Shown: positions 17,551-27,600, numbered from the stretch's first letter. The stretch is DNA of 53,356 nucleotides from Bacteroidales bacterium (GCA_017994175.1 JAGOLH010000013.1:1-53356); one strand, 5' to 3'. The notes: a model not told the origin generated them from the sequence alone. Numbers and translations: made by a program.

Positions 17551-18312
17551 CTACTTTTTATTCTCTCTGTTATACTGGCATATAAACGATTCGAGTGCCA
17601 TCACCATGGACGGACATTCGGGGACGGGTGCTTCAATATCAATTCGCAGTCTGGCATCTCTTACAGCTTTTGCGGTGGCCTCACCGAAGGTGGCTATTTT
17701 AGTATCGTTTTGCACAAAATCAGGAAAATTCTGAAACAGTGAAGCTATTTCAGCAGGACTGAAAAACACAAGAACATCGTAGTTTACATTACTTAAATCC
17801 GACAAATTTGCACTTACTGTTTGAAATAAAACTGCTTTTGTGTAGTTAATGCCGGTTTTATCGAGCAGCTCGGGGATGTCCTGTTTATGCGGGTTACTGA
17901 GCGGCAGAAGGAATTTTTCTTCTTTGTTTTTATTGATATCCGTCATCAAATCATCGAATGTTCCGTTACCAAAAAATATTTTCCGTTTTCGGTACACAAT
18001 ATATTTCTGAAGGTAATTTGCAATCGACTCAGAGACGCAAAAATATTTCCATGAGTCGGAAATAGGGATTTTTTGTTCTTCACAAATTCTAAAAAAATGA
18101 TCAATGGCCAACCTACTGGTAAAAATAACAGCTGAGTGGCATATAACTTCGACGCGGGTTTTTCGGAATTCTTTAGCGTCGACACCCTCAACCTGAATAA
18201 ACGGTCTGAAATCAATTTTCAGGTTGTGTTTTCTTGCCAGCTCAGAGTAAGGTGATCTGTCGTTTTCGGGTTTAGGTTGCGAAACCAATATTGTTTTAAT
18301 TTTTACAGCCAT
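17551..18312 (-). CDS. hemD: Uroporphyrinogen-III synthase (HemD-like)
   Basis: 253 residues. The N-terminus IKTILVSQPKPENDRSPY and the later FTSRLAIDHFF and DVLVFFSPAEIASLF segments are typical of Bacteroidota HemD. The enzyme closes hydroxymethylbilane into uroporphyrinogen III for haem and sirohaem. The family diverges widely in sequence, and two alternating alpha/beta domains are consistent with the observed pattern. It sits in the conserved DUF4271-hemD-rnpA order, 29 bp after the DUF4271 gene and 33 bp before rnpA. No other haem gene is present in the window. Confidence 0.88.
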   Translation of the reverse strand: MAVKIKTILVSQPKPENDRSPYSELARKHNLKIDFRPFIQVEGVDAKEFRKTRVEVICHSAVIFTSRLAIDHFFRICEEQKIPISDSWKYFCVSESIANYLQKYIVYRKRKIFFGNGTFDDLMTDINKNKEEKFLLPLSNPHKQDIPELLDKTGINYTKAVLFQTVSANLSDLSNVNYDVLVFFSPAEIASLFQNFPDFVQNDTKIATFGEATAKAVRDARLRIDIEAPVPECPSMVMALESFICQYNRENKK

Positions 18313-18341
18313 CTTCTCTTGTTTACAATTAATTTACTCTG

Positions 18342-19004
18342 TTACATCAAACTCAAAGCAATTTTGAATATGAACAACACAGGAAATATTTCAAGGGTAC
18401 AAAGATACAAAAACAAGTAGAATATTGAAAATTTTGTTTTCTTACAAAACACAAAAGCACGGTACCAAATGAGTAATTGTGCCGAAACAAAAAGTGCTGC
18501 TGCGGTAACAAACAATGCCATCGAAAGCCATGAGCTGCAAAAAGGTGCTGCAATAATCACGGGAAAAAGCGAAAGCCCGAATACCCTGTAAATAATCATA
18601 ACTCCCTGCACATAGACCGAAGTAGTTTCAGTCTGGTCAGTAGCAGAACCTATAAGATAATACAATAGTTGTTTCGCAGCAAAAAAGCTTAAAATCAATC
18701 CCGGAACTAGGATGTAAAGAAAAGATGGGTGAACTGGAATTCTGTTTATAAAAATAAATTCCCACACCAACACCGACAGGTTAAAAAATAGAATCACATT
18801 TAGAAGGGCTGCAATTCCGGCAGAGACACTGCTGTTTTCAACCCAAAGTTTATATGCTTTTCTTTCGAAAACAACCGCCGGAAAAATTTCGTTCAGATAT
18901 TTACTCCCACTGGTGCGCACCCAAGCCAATAAAACCAAGCTAATGAAAGTAATTACGATAATAACTACGAATTGGGTGTTGTCGGGTATTGGTATTATGT
19001 TCAT
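18342..19004 (-). CDS. DUF4271 integral membrane protein
   Basis: 220 residues with about six hydrophobic segments (starting near residues 12, 62, 90, 130, 158 and 195) and short polar loops. Sequence and position immediately upstream of hemD match the DUF4271 family, found almost only in Bacteroidota. Function is unknown; the steady linkage with hemD suggests a link to haem or envelope metabolism, but that is inference. Confidence 0.8.
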   Translation of the reverse strand: MNIIPIPDNTQFVVIIVITFISLVLLAWVRTSGSKYLNEIFPAVVFERKAYKLWVENSSVSAGIAALLNVILFFNLSVLVWEFIFINRIPVHPSFLYILVPGLILSFFAAKQLLYYLIGSATDQTETTSVYVQGVMIIYRVFGLSLFPVIIAAPFCSSWLSMALFVTAAALFVSAQLLIWYRAFVFCKKTKFSIFYLFLYLCTLEIFPVLFIFKIALSLM

Positions 19005-19035
19005 CTCGAATGCATTACATCATCCGGATATAGTT

Positions 19036-19941
19036 TTATTCAATGAGGAAGTTTGTCCCGCCAATCAAATAGTTCTCAACAAATAGTTCGGCACTATATT
19101 TACCACTTGTAAGGGTTGAAGGAACGTCAAAATATATCGCAACTTCAAGATTTGAGCCTTCGTATAGAACCTGCCGCGAAGTGGAGTAGGCAATCGACTC
19201 GCCGTGTATGTCAAGAGTTTTACCGGCACTTGTCATAACAAACCCATCGGGGCGGATTATACGCAGATATATAGTGGTATTTCCCTGTTTTGCCAGTGAA
19301 TTTTCGACAAGTGTAAACACCGTCTTTAGTTTTACGATTTTTGAAGCTTTGGTTGTTTCCTTTCCTCTGCTGTTATAGTAAATTACGTTTATTCCGTTTG
19401 CTTTAAGCATTGAAGCCTTTTCGACCACCACTTCCAGTTCGTCGTTTCGCTCAACTATTTCTTCGTATTCGTAATTCAGGCGTTCGTTGTCCATGCGGAT
19501 ATTCTCATTTTCCGCCATAAGATCTTGATTCAGCGTATTTAACGAATCGATCTGGTACACATAGTGTTTCATAATAGAACGCAAGGTATTGAGTTCCTCC
19601 TTGTATTTTTCCATCTGCGCAATGCTCACCGACTTCATATTTTCAATTTCCCGGATTAGCGTTTTAATATGGGCCTTTTCTTTTTCAAGTTCACTGTTTA
19701 GGCTGTCGTTGTTTGTGCTCAGGTCTTCGTAATCGGCCAGCAGATTATTCAATTCCTGCTTAACGAGCTCTTTATCGGCACTGATTGTAATAGTTTGTGT
19801 GGTAAGATTTTTGTTTTTTGCATTCAAATCAACAACCATCCAGATTAAAACACCGATGCCAACAATCATAACCGATATCAGAGCTATCAGTATTTTGGTA
19901 GTTTTATCTTTTTTAACTGTGTTTTCCATTGTATTATTCAT
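19036..19941 (-). CDS. Membrane-anchored coiled-coil protein of unknown function
   Basis: 301 residues. A short cytoplasmic N-terminus is followed by one membrane span (about residues 16-34, ILIALISVMIVGIGVLIWMV). Residues 36-180 form a long coiled coil rich in Glu, Asn and Leu. A C-terminal beta-rich domain (about 190-301) includes TIYLRIIRPDGFVM and EVAIYFDVPSTL, resembling a small immunoglobulin-like fold. The layout suggests an inner-membrane protein whose coiled coil reaches through the periplasm. It lies between rimM and the DUF4271 gene. I know similar uncharacterised proteins in Bacteroidota but no function. Confidence 0.75.
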   Translation of the reverse strand: MNNTMENTVKKDKTTKILIALISVMIVGIGVLIWMVVDLNAKNKNLTTQTITISADKELVKQELNNLLADYEDLSTNNDSLNSELEKEKAHIKTLIREIENMKSVSIAQMEKYKEELNTLRSIMKHYVYQIDSLNTLNQDLMAENENIRMDNERLNYEYEEIVERNDELEVVVEKASMLKANGINVIYYNSRGKETTKASKIVKLKTVFTLVENSLAKQGNTTIYLRIIRPDGFVMTSAGKTLDIHGESIAYSTSRQVLYEGSNLEVAIYFDVPSTLTSGKYSAELFVENYLIGGTNFLIE

Positions 19942-19986
19942 TTAGTTTCAGGCAGTAAAATTAGCAATTTTAACCGAACCCTGATG

Positions 19987-20514
19987 TTAAAATATTTCAA
20001 GAAATCCTTCAGGCAGTTTCACATAAATAACGCGAAGGGTGTCGTCTATATTTTCAATGAAGTCGTCGTGCGCAGGAATGAGTATCGTTCTGTTTTTGTA
20101 ATCAACCTCTAACAATGGGTTTTCGGGGATATGATTTACGCTCCTTATTTTCCCAATATATCCTGACTGTACGTCAACAACTTCATATCCAAGAATATTC
20201 TCCTGATTTGATTCGTCGGAATCGGTGTCATCATCTGAGAAGCTTTCCTGAATATAAACTTTTATATCGCTATATTGCCGGGCTTTGTCAATAGTATTAA
20301 CCCCTGCAATTTTCATTATAGCTGATTTCGAAAGTACTTCAACTTCCTCGAGCATGAAAGGGACAAAAAGCCCATCCAACAATAAAAACACCGAATTGGT
20401 GTTGAACAACAAATCGGTGTCGGCATTCTCTGCTATTTTTATCTGAAGAAAGCCTTTATTGCCAACGGGTTTTGATATTACTCCGATAAATTGGCACGAG
20501 GTTTCCTCAATCAT
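19987..20514 (-). CDS. rimM: 16S rRNA processing / ribosome maturation factor RimM
   Basis: 175 residues. RimM binds ribosomal protein S19 and helps assemble the 30S head. The N-terminal RimM domain has the typical IGVISKPVGNKGFLQIKI start; a PRC-barrel domain follows (ENILGYEVVDVQSGYIG), then the acidic LIPAHDDFIENID segment and VKLPEGF near the end. It lies 17 bp after rpsP, a widespread pairing. The usual next genes, trmD and rplS, are absent from this locus. Confidence 0.92.
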   Translation of the reverse strand: MIEETSCQFIGVISKPVGNKGFLQIKIAENADTDLLFNTNSVFLLLDGLFVPFMLEEVEVLSKSAIMKIAGVNTIDKARQYSDIKVYIQESFSDDDTDSDESNQENILGYEVVDVQSGYIGKIRSVNHIPENPLLEVDYKNRTILIPAHDDFIENIDDTLRVIYVKLPEGFLEIF

Positions 20515-20531
20515 TGCGTCAGTATCAGCGA

Positions 20532-21077
20532 TTACTCGTTTTCGGGAGCAGTAGCCTCTTCTTCGGCAGGGGTTTCGGTTTGTTCAGCTTCTTCGGCTTG
20601 TTTTGCCTTGGCAGCTTCTTCGGCATATTTGCGTGCCAGAGCCTGAGCGCGTTCTTCTTTTACTTTGGTTTCGGCTGCGAGTTTTTCTTTGTCGCTCTTG
20701 TTTTTCTCGTTAGCCAACCGGTCAACTTTAGCAACAACTTTGGCAGACTTTTCATTCATCCATTTGTCGAAACGCACTTCTGCCTCGCTGCTATCAAAAG
20801 CACCTTTCACCACTCCTTCGAGCAGGTGTTTTTTCATCAGGACTCCTTTATACGATAAGATCCTTTTACATGTATCGGTCGGAAGCGCACCCTTCTGCAT
20901 CCACGAAAGCGCCTTGTCGAATTCGAGTTCGATGGTTGCAGGGTTTGTGTTCGGGTTATACATTCCGATACGTTCAATAAATCTGCCATCACGTGGCGAT
21001 CTGCTGTCGGCTACAACAATGTGATAATAAGCAATTCCTTTTCTACCATGTCGTGCCAGTCTGATTTTTAAAGCCAT
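20532..21077 (-). CDS. rpsP: 30S ribosomal protein S16 with long charged C-terminal extension
   Basis: 181 residues, whereas the S16 core is about 80. The core is clear: [20 protein letters not shown], followed by [16 protein letters not shown]. Residues 85-181 form a lysine/glutamate/alanine-rich helix that becomes acidic and proline-threonine-rich at the end. Such extensions are known in Bacteroidota S16. First gene of the leftward run; a TATATTTG box and a leader hairpin lie just upstream. Confidence 0.95.
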   Translation of the reverse strand: MALKIRLARHGRKGIAYYHIVVADSRSPRDGRFIERIGMYNPNTNPATIELEFDKALSWMQKGALPTDTCKRILSYKGVLMKKHLLEGVVKGAFDSSEAEVRFDKWMNEKSAKVVAKVDRLANEKNKSDKEKLAAETKVKEERAQALARKYAEEAAKAKQAEEAEQTETPAEEEATAPENE

Positions 21078-21110
21078 TTGTTTTTATCAATTAAATTAAA
21101 CAATCATTCT

Positions 21111-21127
21111 CCGGTTTCCCGAACCGG
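21111..21127 (-). promoter_or_regulatory. Leader hairpin of rpsP
   Basis: Perfect six-pair stem CCGGTT/AACCGG with a five-base loop (21111-21116 with 21122-21127). It would lie at the extreme 5' end of the mRNA if transcription starts a few bases after the box at 21132-21139, about 35-50 nt before the start codon. It could stabilise the message or bind S16. Confidence 0.45.
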
Positions 21128-21131
21128 GCTG

Positions 21132-21139
21132 CAAATATA
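21132..21139 (-). promoter_or_regulatory. Probable -7 box for rpsP operon (TATATTTG)
   Basis: Minus-strand TATATTTG is an exact TANNTTTG match 55 bp upstream of the rpsP ATG, the best promoter candidate for the nine-gene run. The -33 element is not clear. Confidence 0.45.
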
Positions 21140-21284
21140 AATAATATTTTGTAATATCATCATGTTGCCGCAAAAGTTTCGAAAACCGATGATTATTACC
21201 CGGATTCAATACCCACAGCCAAGGTATTGAACAATGAGTTTCCATTATTTGCAGTTAATTTTATAATTTTGGAAAAAACACACT

Positions 21285-21959
21285 ATGGAAATCATACATC
21301 AACTGACCCAATTATATCAGGCACATCGTAATCCGGAATATGCTGCACAGATGAGTCGTTACATGAAAAACCGGTTCCCGTTTTTTGGTATGCAGTCTGG
21401 GCCCAGAGAAATGCTTCATCAGGAGTTTATTGCACAACATGGGCTACCCGATTATGAAACAACAAAAGAAATGGTATTGCAGTTGTTTGCATTGCCCGAA
21501 AGGGAGTATCATTATTTTGCCATTTTATTACTGATAAAGCACAAGAAAAACCGACAGCCCGGCGATATTGCGTTGCTCGAAAGATTGCTGACCTCCAATT
21601 CGTGGTGGGATTCGGTCGATTATATCAATGGCTCGGTTCTCGGCGATTTTTTTCTGAAATATCCCGATCTGATGCAACCAGTAACCGACAAGTGGAGCCT
21701 TGACGAAAACATCTGGTTAAAACGGAGTTCTATTATTTTTCAGTTGAAATACCGACAGAACACCCGGCTCGATTTGCTTGCTTCGCATATTTTGCAAAAC
21801 AACAGCTCGAAAGAATTTTTTGTGCAAAAAGCCATCGGCTGGGCGTTGCGCGAATATTCGAAAACCGATGCACAATGGGTTGAGCATTTTGTTCACAACC
21901 ACGAACTGAAGCCATTAAGCCGACGCGAAGCTATGAAAAGAATTGAGAAGAGCCGGTAA
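21285..21959 (+). CDS. DNA alkylation repair protein (AlkD-like, HEAT-like repeats)
   Basis: 224 residues of alpha-helical repeats, matching the AlkC/AlkD family of DNA glycosylases that remove N3- and N7-alkylated purines. Recognisable parts are YMKNRFPFFGMQSGPRE, the SNSWWDSVDYINGSV segment (Trp and Asp pair of the active cleft), WLKRSSIIFQLKYR, and FFVQKAIGWALREYSK. Length is normal. It appears to be a single-gene unit between rpsP (divergent) and a palindromic repeat array. Confidence 0.9.
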   Translation: MEIIHQLTQLYQAHRNPEYAAQMSRYMKNRFPFFGMQSGPREMLHQEFIAQHGLPDYETTKEMVLQLFALPEREYHYFAILLLIKHKKNRQPGDIALLERLLTSNSWWDSVDYINGSVLGDFFLKYPDLMQPVTDKWSLDENIWLKRSSIIFQLKYRQNTRLDLLASHILQNNSSKEFFVQKAIGWALREYSKTDAQWVEHFVHNHELKPLSRREAMKRIEKSR

Positions 21960-22007
21960 TTGAACTACCATAAAATTACAACTAATTTTTACGGTGCTAA
22001 TCTAAAG

Positions 22008-22053
22008 GCAATGACGCGCTCCCCAACGTCATTGCGAACGCAGTGAAGCAATC
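22008..22053. repeat. Palindromic repeat unit 1, left arm (with remnant of an earlier unit)
   Basis: GCAATGACG at about 22009 is the tail of a lost earlier unit. It is followed by the arm at 22018-22053 (GCTCCCCAACGTCATTGCGA ... GAAGCAATC). This CGTCATTGCGA...AAGCAATC type is a dispersed palindromic repeat known from many bacterial genomes. Confidence 0.8.
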
Positions 22054-22142
22054 CACATCCACGAAGACGTTACAACACAACCTTTTGAAATGTCTGTATT
22101 AATTCCGTCAAAGAAGTACCTGTGGGAAGCTCGTCGAAATAC

Positions 22143-22182
22143 AGATTGCTTCATGTTCGTACCTCACATTCGCAATGACGGG
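22143..22182. repeat. Palindromic repeat unit 1, right arm
   Basis: Inverse complement of the left arm: AGATTGCTTCATG ... CACATTCGCAATGACGGG. The two arms enclose about 90 bp of unremarkable sequence. Confidence 0.8.
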
Positions 22183-22294
22183 CTCCCCAACGTCATTGCG
22201 AGCGCAGCGTAGCAATCTCCGTACCTGAAGGCGAATCTATCATCGCCCGCCTAAGTACAGATTGCTTCGGGTTTTCAACCCTCGCAATGACGGG
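22182..22294. repeat. Palindromic repeat unit 2
   Basis: Left arm 22182-22217 matches the unit 1 left arm with a few changes (GAGCGCAGCGTAGCAATC). Right arm 22259-22294 is AGATTGCTTCGGG ... CCTCGCAATGACGGG, with a small extra hairpin (GGGTTTTCAACCC) inside it. Units 1 and 2 are in direct tandem at a period of 164 bp. From 22295 to 22552 I see no gene. Confidence 0.8.
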
Positions 22295-22552
22295 CGGAGA
22301 AACGACGCACTCATTCCACCACCACCTTCCCAAAAACATTCGCATTCCCGCAAATTAATAGATATTATTACAGGCGAAATTTATTTAACTACCGATAATA
22401 CTTTACATTTCTGCCAAACAGAGCCTAAACCTGAATCAAGTTAAGCATCAACCAATAATTAATAGAAGTTGCTTATGTTTATTTTGGACGGTATGCACCT
22501 GACAATCAAAGTAAAATTTTTCTACTTTTATGAAGAATTTTATTGCCATAGT

Positions 22553-24490
22553 ATGAAAAAGATATCATTTGCCTTTATTGGGCTTATATTTAGTGTAATG
22601 CTTGCAGCACAGGACGATAGTTTTTTTTCTGAGAAAAATTTTGCCACCCGGTTATTTAGTCAGGTTCATGAAGTTGACCCGCGGTTGTATCAGTACAACA
22701 TCGGGTTTTATCATCTGAACCTCGATATGGATAATCAGAGCACAGCCGTTGCCGGACACACACTGATGTATCTGAACTTTCAGGAGACCTACGAAGGGGA
22801 ACTTGTGTTCGACCTTATGCAGTGCATGGATGTTGATTCGGTGTTGATAAACGGTGTAAATACAGCTTTCACACACCAGGATAACCTTCTGATAATACCA
22901 TATTCTCCGGCAACCCCTTTCAGCAGCGATTATCAGGTGTGCGCCGATATATATTATTCAGGCCTACCCGATGCCGGAATGACCTGTAACAATTACGAAT
23001 TCTTATCGACCAACTATAAAATCACCTATTCACTCACTGAACCTTACGAAGCCAAATACTGGTTCCCCTGCAAACAGGTGCTCACCGACAAAGCCGATTC
23101 GGTATGGGTTTTCGTAACAATACCCAACGATCTGCTGGCAGGGTCACAGGGTTTGCTTACCAACACGGTTGATCTTGGAAATGGGAAAAAACGGATGGAA
23201 TGGAAATCGAATTATCCGATTGCCTACTACCTGATATCGGTTGCAATAGGCGATTATCAGGATTATTCGTTCTATGTGGACCTTAGCGGCTACGACGATT
23301 CGGTACTGGTGCAGAACTATGTTATTAATAATGCCATGTACCTGCCTGCAAATGAATGGTTTATTCATCAAACCGACACAATGATTGACGTCCTTTCGGT
23401 GCTGCTTGGAAAATTTCCGTTTCATGAAGAGAAGTACGGACATTGTTTGGTAAATCTTGGCGGCGGAATGGAGCACCAAACCATGACTACGCTCGGCAAT
23501 TTCGGGTTCAGGCTGGTCATTCATGAATTGGGTCACAGCTGGTTCGGCGATTACCTTACCTGTGCCACCTGGCAAGATATATGGATTAACGAAGGTTTTG
23601 CAAGCTATGTGGAATATTTCGGCGAGGAATTTATCCAGCCCGACGGCTATGAAGATGCATGGCTCGAGGAAGCACAGAACCGGGCAAAACTATCGCCAAC
23701 GGGTTCGGTGTACGTGCCTTTCAACGAGCTGAACGACGAAAGCCGCATATTCAATTACGAACTGAGCTACAGAAAAGGAGCCTGCCTGGTGCATATGATC
23801 CGCTATATGATTAATGATGATGCCCTGTTTTTTGCCATGCTTAAAGACTATATCAGCACTTTTGGCAACAGCAATGTAACTTCCGACGATCTGAAAAATT
23901 TTATCAGCGATTACACCGGCATCGATTTCACAACTTTCTTCGAAAACTGGTGCTACGGCGAAGGCTATCCACAATATGAAATTGAATGGTATCAATCGCC
24001 AAACTTCCTGCATATCCGCAGTAATCAAACAACGGTAATGCCTGACGCGACACCGTTTTTCGAAATTCCCATGGAATACGAAATTGTGTACGATTCGGGC
24101 GACCGCGACACAGTGCGGCTGGAACAAACACAGAACCTACAGGATTACAGTCTTGAGGTCAGCGGATTGGTAACTGAAATAAACCCCGATCCGAACAACT
24201 GTATTTTAAAAGATATTATTTCGGTAAATCATTCCGATATCGAAGCTTACGAACGTCCCTTGATATCGGTTTCGCCCAATCCGACAGCCAATTTTTTAGA
24301 AATAACTTCGAGCGGTAAAATCGCTTCCGTTTTGGTGTGCTCCTCCAGCGGAACGAAGGTTATTTCGAAACACGTCGGCGACTTTCAGCTAAGGCTCGAT
24401 GTATCGATGCTAACACCGGGTTTATATTCTCTGGTTCTTGTTCACGAAAACAGCCAAACCTATATCCGGAAATTTGTTAAAAACAATTAA
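22553..24490 (+). CDS. Secreted M1-family metallopeptidase with T9SS sorting domain
   Basis: 645 residues from MKKISFAFIGLIF, which begins the signal peptide (ending MLAAQ). The frame is open upstream but only adds residues before the signal. The gluzincin motif is exact: HELGH at 324-328, 18 residues, then Glu347 (NEGFAS). The substrate-binding GAMEN position reads GGMEH, as in several Bacteroidota members. The last 70 residues, starting SVSPNPTANFLEI and ending RKFVKNN, are a type A T9SS signal, so the enzyme works at the cell surface or outside as an aminopeptidase on peptides. The usual C-terminal ARM-repeat domain of large M1 enzymes is missing. Confidence 0.93.
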   Translation: MKKISFAFIGLIFSVMLAAQDDSFFSEKNFATRLFSQVHEVDPRLYQYNIGFYHLNLDMDNQSTAVAGHTLMYLNFQETYEGELVFDLMQCMDVDSVLINGVNTAFTHQDNLLIIPYSPATPFSSDYQVCADIYYSGLPDAGMTCNNYEFLSTNYKITYSLTEPYEAKYWFPCKQVLTDKADSVWVFVTIPNDLLAGSQGLLTNTVDLGNGKKRMEWKSNYPIAYYLISVAIGDYQDYSFYVDLSGYDDSVLVQNYVINNAMYLPANEWFIHQTDTMIDVLSVLLGKFPFHEEKYGHCLVNLGGGMEHQTMTTLGNFGFRLVIHELGHSWFGDYLTCATWQDIWINEGFASYVEYFGEEFIQPDGYEDAWLEEAQNRAKLSPTGSVYVPFNELNDESRIFNYELSYRKGACLVHMIRYMINDDALFFAMLKDYISTFGNSNVTSDDLKNFISDYTGIDFTTFFENWCYGEGYPQYEIEWYQSPNFLHIRSNQTTVMPDATPFFEIPMEYEIVYDSGDRDTVRLEQTQNLQDYSLEVSGLVTEINPDPNNCILKDIISVNHSDIEAYERPLISVSPNPTANFLEITSSGKIASVLVCSSSGTKVISKHVGDFQLRLDVSMLTPGLYSLVLVHENSQTYIRKFVKNN

Positions 24491-24667
24491 TAAAAACTGA
24501 AGCCGAACTCCGAAAGCTTGTGTAACCGCGTATAATTTATTAATCGCAATTTGTTCATTACTTTTTCCTGAAAATCAAAGGGACATCGCGTTTTTTAATT
24601 TTTGAATTACTACTTTTAGGAAGAGGAAATATTAAATTATTTATACTGATATTCAAGTAGTTACATT

Positions 24668-27600
24668 ATGGATTTTGTTCACTTACACGTTCACTCGCAT
24701 TATTCGATTTTAGATGGTGCCGCCAGCATAGAAGGACTGGTTGCCAAAGCAGCAGAATATAAAATGAAAGCCCTGGCTCTCACCGATCACGGCTATATGT
24801 TCGGTATAAAAGCTTTTTTCGATGAATGTAAAAAGAAATCCATAAAACCACTGCTGGGGGTAGAAGCCTATCTGGCTGAAAAAGGACATAAAAGCAAAGC
24901 TGGGAAAGAAGAATATTCGGGATACCATGTAATATTAATTGCCAAAAACAAAATTGGCTATCATAATCTTGTAAAGCTCTGTACCATCGCTTCGACAGAA
25001 GGGTTTTACCAGCGCCCGAGAATTGACAGAGAGCTGCTCGAAAAATATGGTGAAGGCCTGATTGTTTCTTCAGCCTGCCTTGGCGGTGAAATTCCGCAGA
25101 AAATACTATTAAACGATTTTGATGCTGCTGAAAAAGCAATAGAATGGTATAAAAATCTCTTTGGTTCCGATTTTTATCTGGAATTGATGCTGCATTTTTC
25201 TGATGACCCGGAGAAAAACAAATCGGTATACGCCGAACAGCTCATTGTGAACAAATATCTTGTTGATGCGGCTAAAAGACATCGGATAAAACTCATTGCC
25301 ACCAACGACATACATTTTATTAACAAAGCCGATGCCGATGCCCATGATTTGCTCATCTGCCTTACCACAGGGAAGAGTATTGATGACCCGAACCGCATGC
25401 GGTATACCAAGCAGGAGTACTTCAAATCGCCCGACGAAATGTATGAACTTTTCGGCGACAATCTCGAAGCCCTGACCAATACTTGTGAAATTGCCGACAA
25501 GGTCGAGTACTTCGACCTGAACTCCAAGCCCATAATGCCCTATTTCAAAATCCCCGAATCGTTCGCCACACTCACAGAATATGAAAAAAAGTTTCGTGAG
25601 CATGACCTTATTCTTGATTTTGGGCAGGAGAAGTATAATAAACTTGATGGCAGTTTCACCGACAAACTTCGCATAAAGCTTGAGTCGGATTATCTTGAGC
25701 AGTTAACCATGGCAGGAGCTGTGCAGAAGTATGGCGACCCTTTGCCGGATGAAGTATTAGAAAGGATTCGGTTCGAAATCGACACTATTAAAACCATGGG
25801 GTTTCCGGGATACTTTCTGATAGTGCAGGATTTTGTAAAATATGCCAAAGACCACGGAGTAATTGTGGGTCCGGGAAGAGGCTCTGCTGCCGGCTCGATT
25901 ATTGCGTACTGCAATGGTATTATTGATATTGACCCGCTCAAGCACGATTTGCTGTTTGAAAGATTCCTGAACCCTGACCGTATATCGATGCCAGATGTGG
26001 ATATCGACTTCGATGACGACGGCCGTCAAAGTGTGCTAAATTATGTAACCGAAAAATACGGAAAAGAAAACGTTGCCCAGATAGTTACATTTGGTACCAT
26101 GGCAGCAAAAATGGTTATTAAAGATGTGGCACGCGTGTTGGGATTGCCGCTTTCGGATGCCGAAAGGCTTACCAAGCTCCTTCCGGATCTGGGGGCAAAA
26201 CTGGCCAATGCATACGAAATAATTTTGTCGGGGGAATCGCGACTTGGCAGCATCGAAAAAGTAATAGAAGAAACAAACAAAGAAATCACCTCTGCAAAGA
26301 AAGAGGGGAACGACTCCATACTTCTTGTGCTTGAAACGAGGAAAATTATTGCATCCGAGATTATTGATGCCCGTGCTAAGAAGGACAGTAAGAGATTACA
26401 GACCCTGCAATTCGCCTGCACCCTGGAGGGATCGGTGCGTCAGACTGCCGTACATGCCTGCGGCGTTATCATCGGAAGAGATGAACTACAGAACCATATC
26501 CCGTTAATGCCCTCGAAAGAGTCTTCGGTTTTATGCACCCAATACGATGGTCATTTCGTTGAATCGATAGGGCTATTAAAAATGGACTTTCTCGGGTTGA
26601 AAACCCTGTCGATTCTCAGAGAGGCCATACAAAATGTAAAAGAGTACAAGGCTATAAGCATCGATATTCACAATATCCCATTTGACGACGAAAAGGTTTA
26701 TGAATTGTTCAGCAAAGGAGAGACAACGGGAATTTTCCAGTTTGAGTCGGACCCCATGAAGGCTCATTTACGCAATTTACGACCCAACCGTTTCGACGAC
26801 CTTGTAGCGATGAATGCATTATACAGGCCAGGACCCATGGAGTACATCCCTAGTTTCATCAACCGTAAACTTGGGCGCGAAAAAATAGACTACGATCACC
26901 CCATGATGGAAAAATACCTTGAAAAAACCTATGGGGTAACTGTGTATCAGGAGCAGGTTATGTTGCTTTCGAGGGCTTTGGCAGGGTTTACACGTGGAGA
27001 ATCTGACCAGTTGCGGAAAGCAATGGGAAAGAAAAACGAAAAGTTGATGCAGGAACTTAAAGCAAAGTTTTTCGAAGGCTGTCATAAAAACCCCCAATTT
27101 ACCGAAGGTTGCAAACGTGCCAACAAGCCGGCACAAGACCTGATAGAAAAAATATGGAAAGACTGGGAAGCATTTGCAAAATACGCTTTTAACAAGTCGC
27201 ATTCTGTATGCTATGCGCATCTGGCTTATCAAACTGCTTACATGAAAGCCCATTTCCCTGCCGAATTCATGGCTGCATCGATGAGCCGAAACTTATCCGA
27301 CATCAAGGAAATAACCAAATTGATGGAAGAATGTCGCAGAATGAAAATGAAAGTGTTGGGTCCCGACATCAACGACAGCAGCTATAAATTCAAGGTTACC
27401 TTCGAGGGCAACCTGCGATTTGGACTGGTGGCTGTAAAAAATGTCGGTACAAATGCAGTAACCGATATTATTAAAGAGCGTGAAAAAAACGGCCCATTTA
27501 CCGATATTTTTAATTTTGCCGAAAGAGTAAACCTCAATGCTGTAAACAAAAAAAATATTGAGGCTCTTGCATATTCGGGAGCTTTCGATTGCTTTGACTC

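Noticed and set aside
22008..22294. CRISPR array
   Set aside because: Repeats are palindromic arms in only two tandem units with unequal loops; no regular short spacers and no cas genes.
22262..22444. 60-codon open frame after the palindromic repeats
   Set aside because: Starts inside the repeat arm; low-complexity proline run, no supporting evidence.
22469..22552. Upstream ATG for the M1 peptidase
   Set aside because: It would bury the clear signal peptide that begins at 22553.
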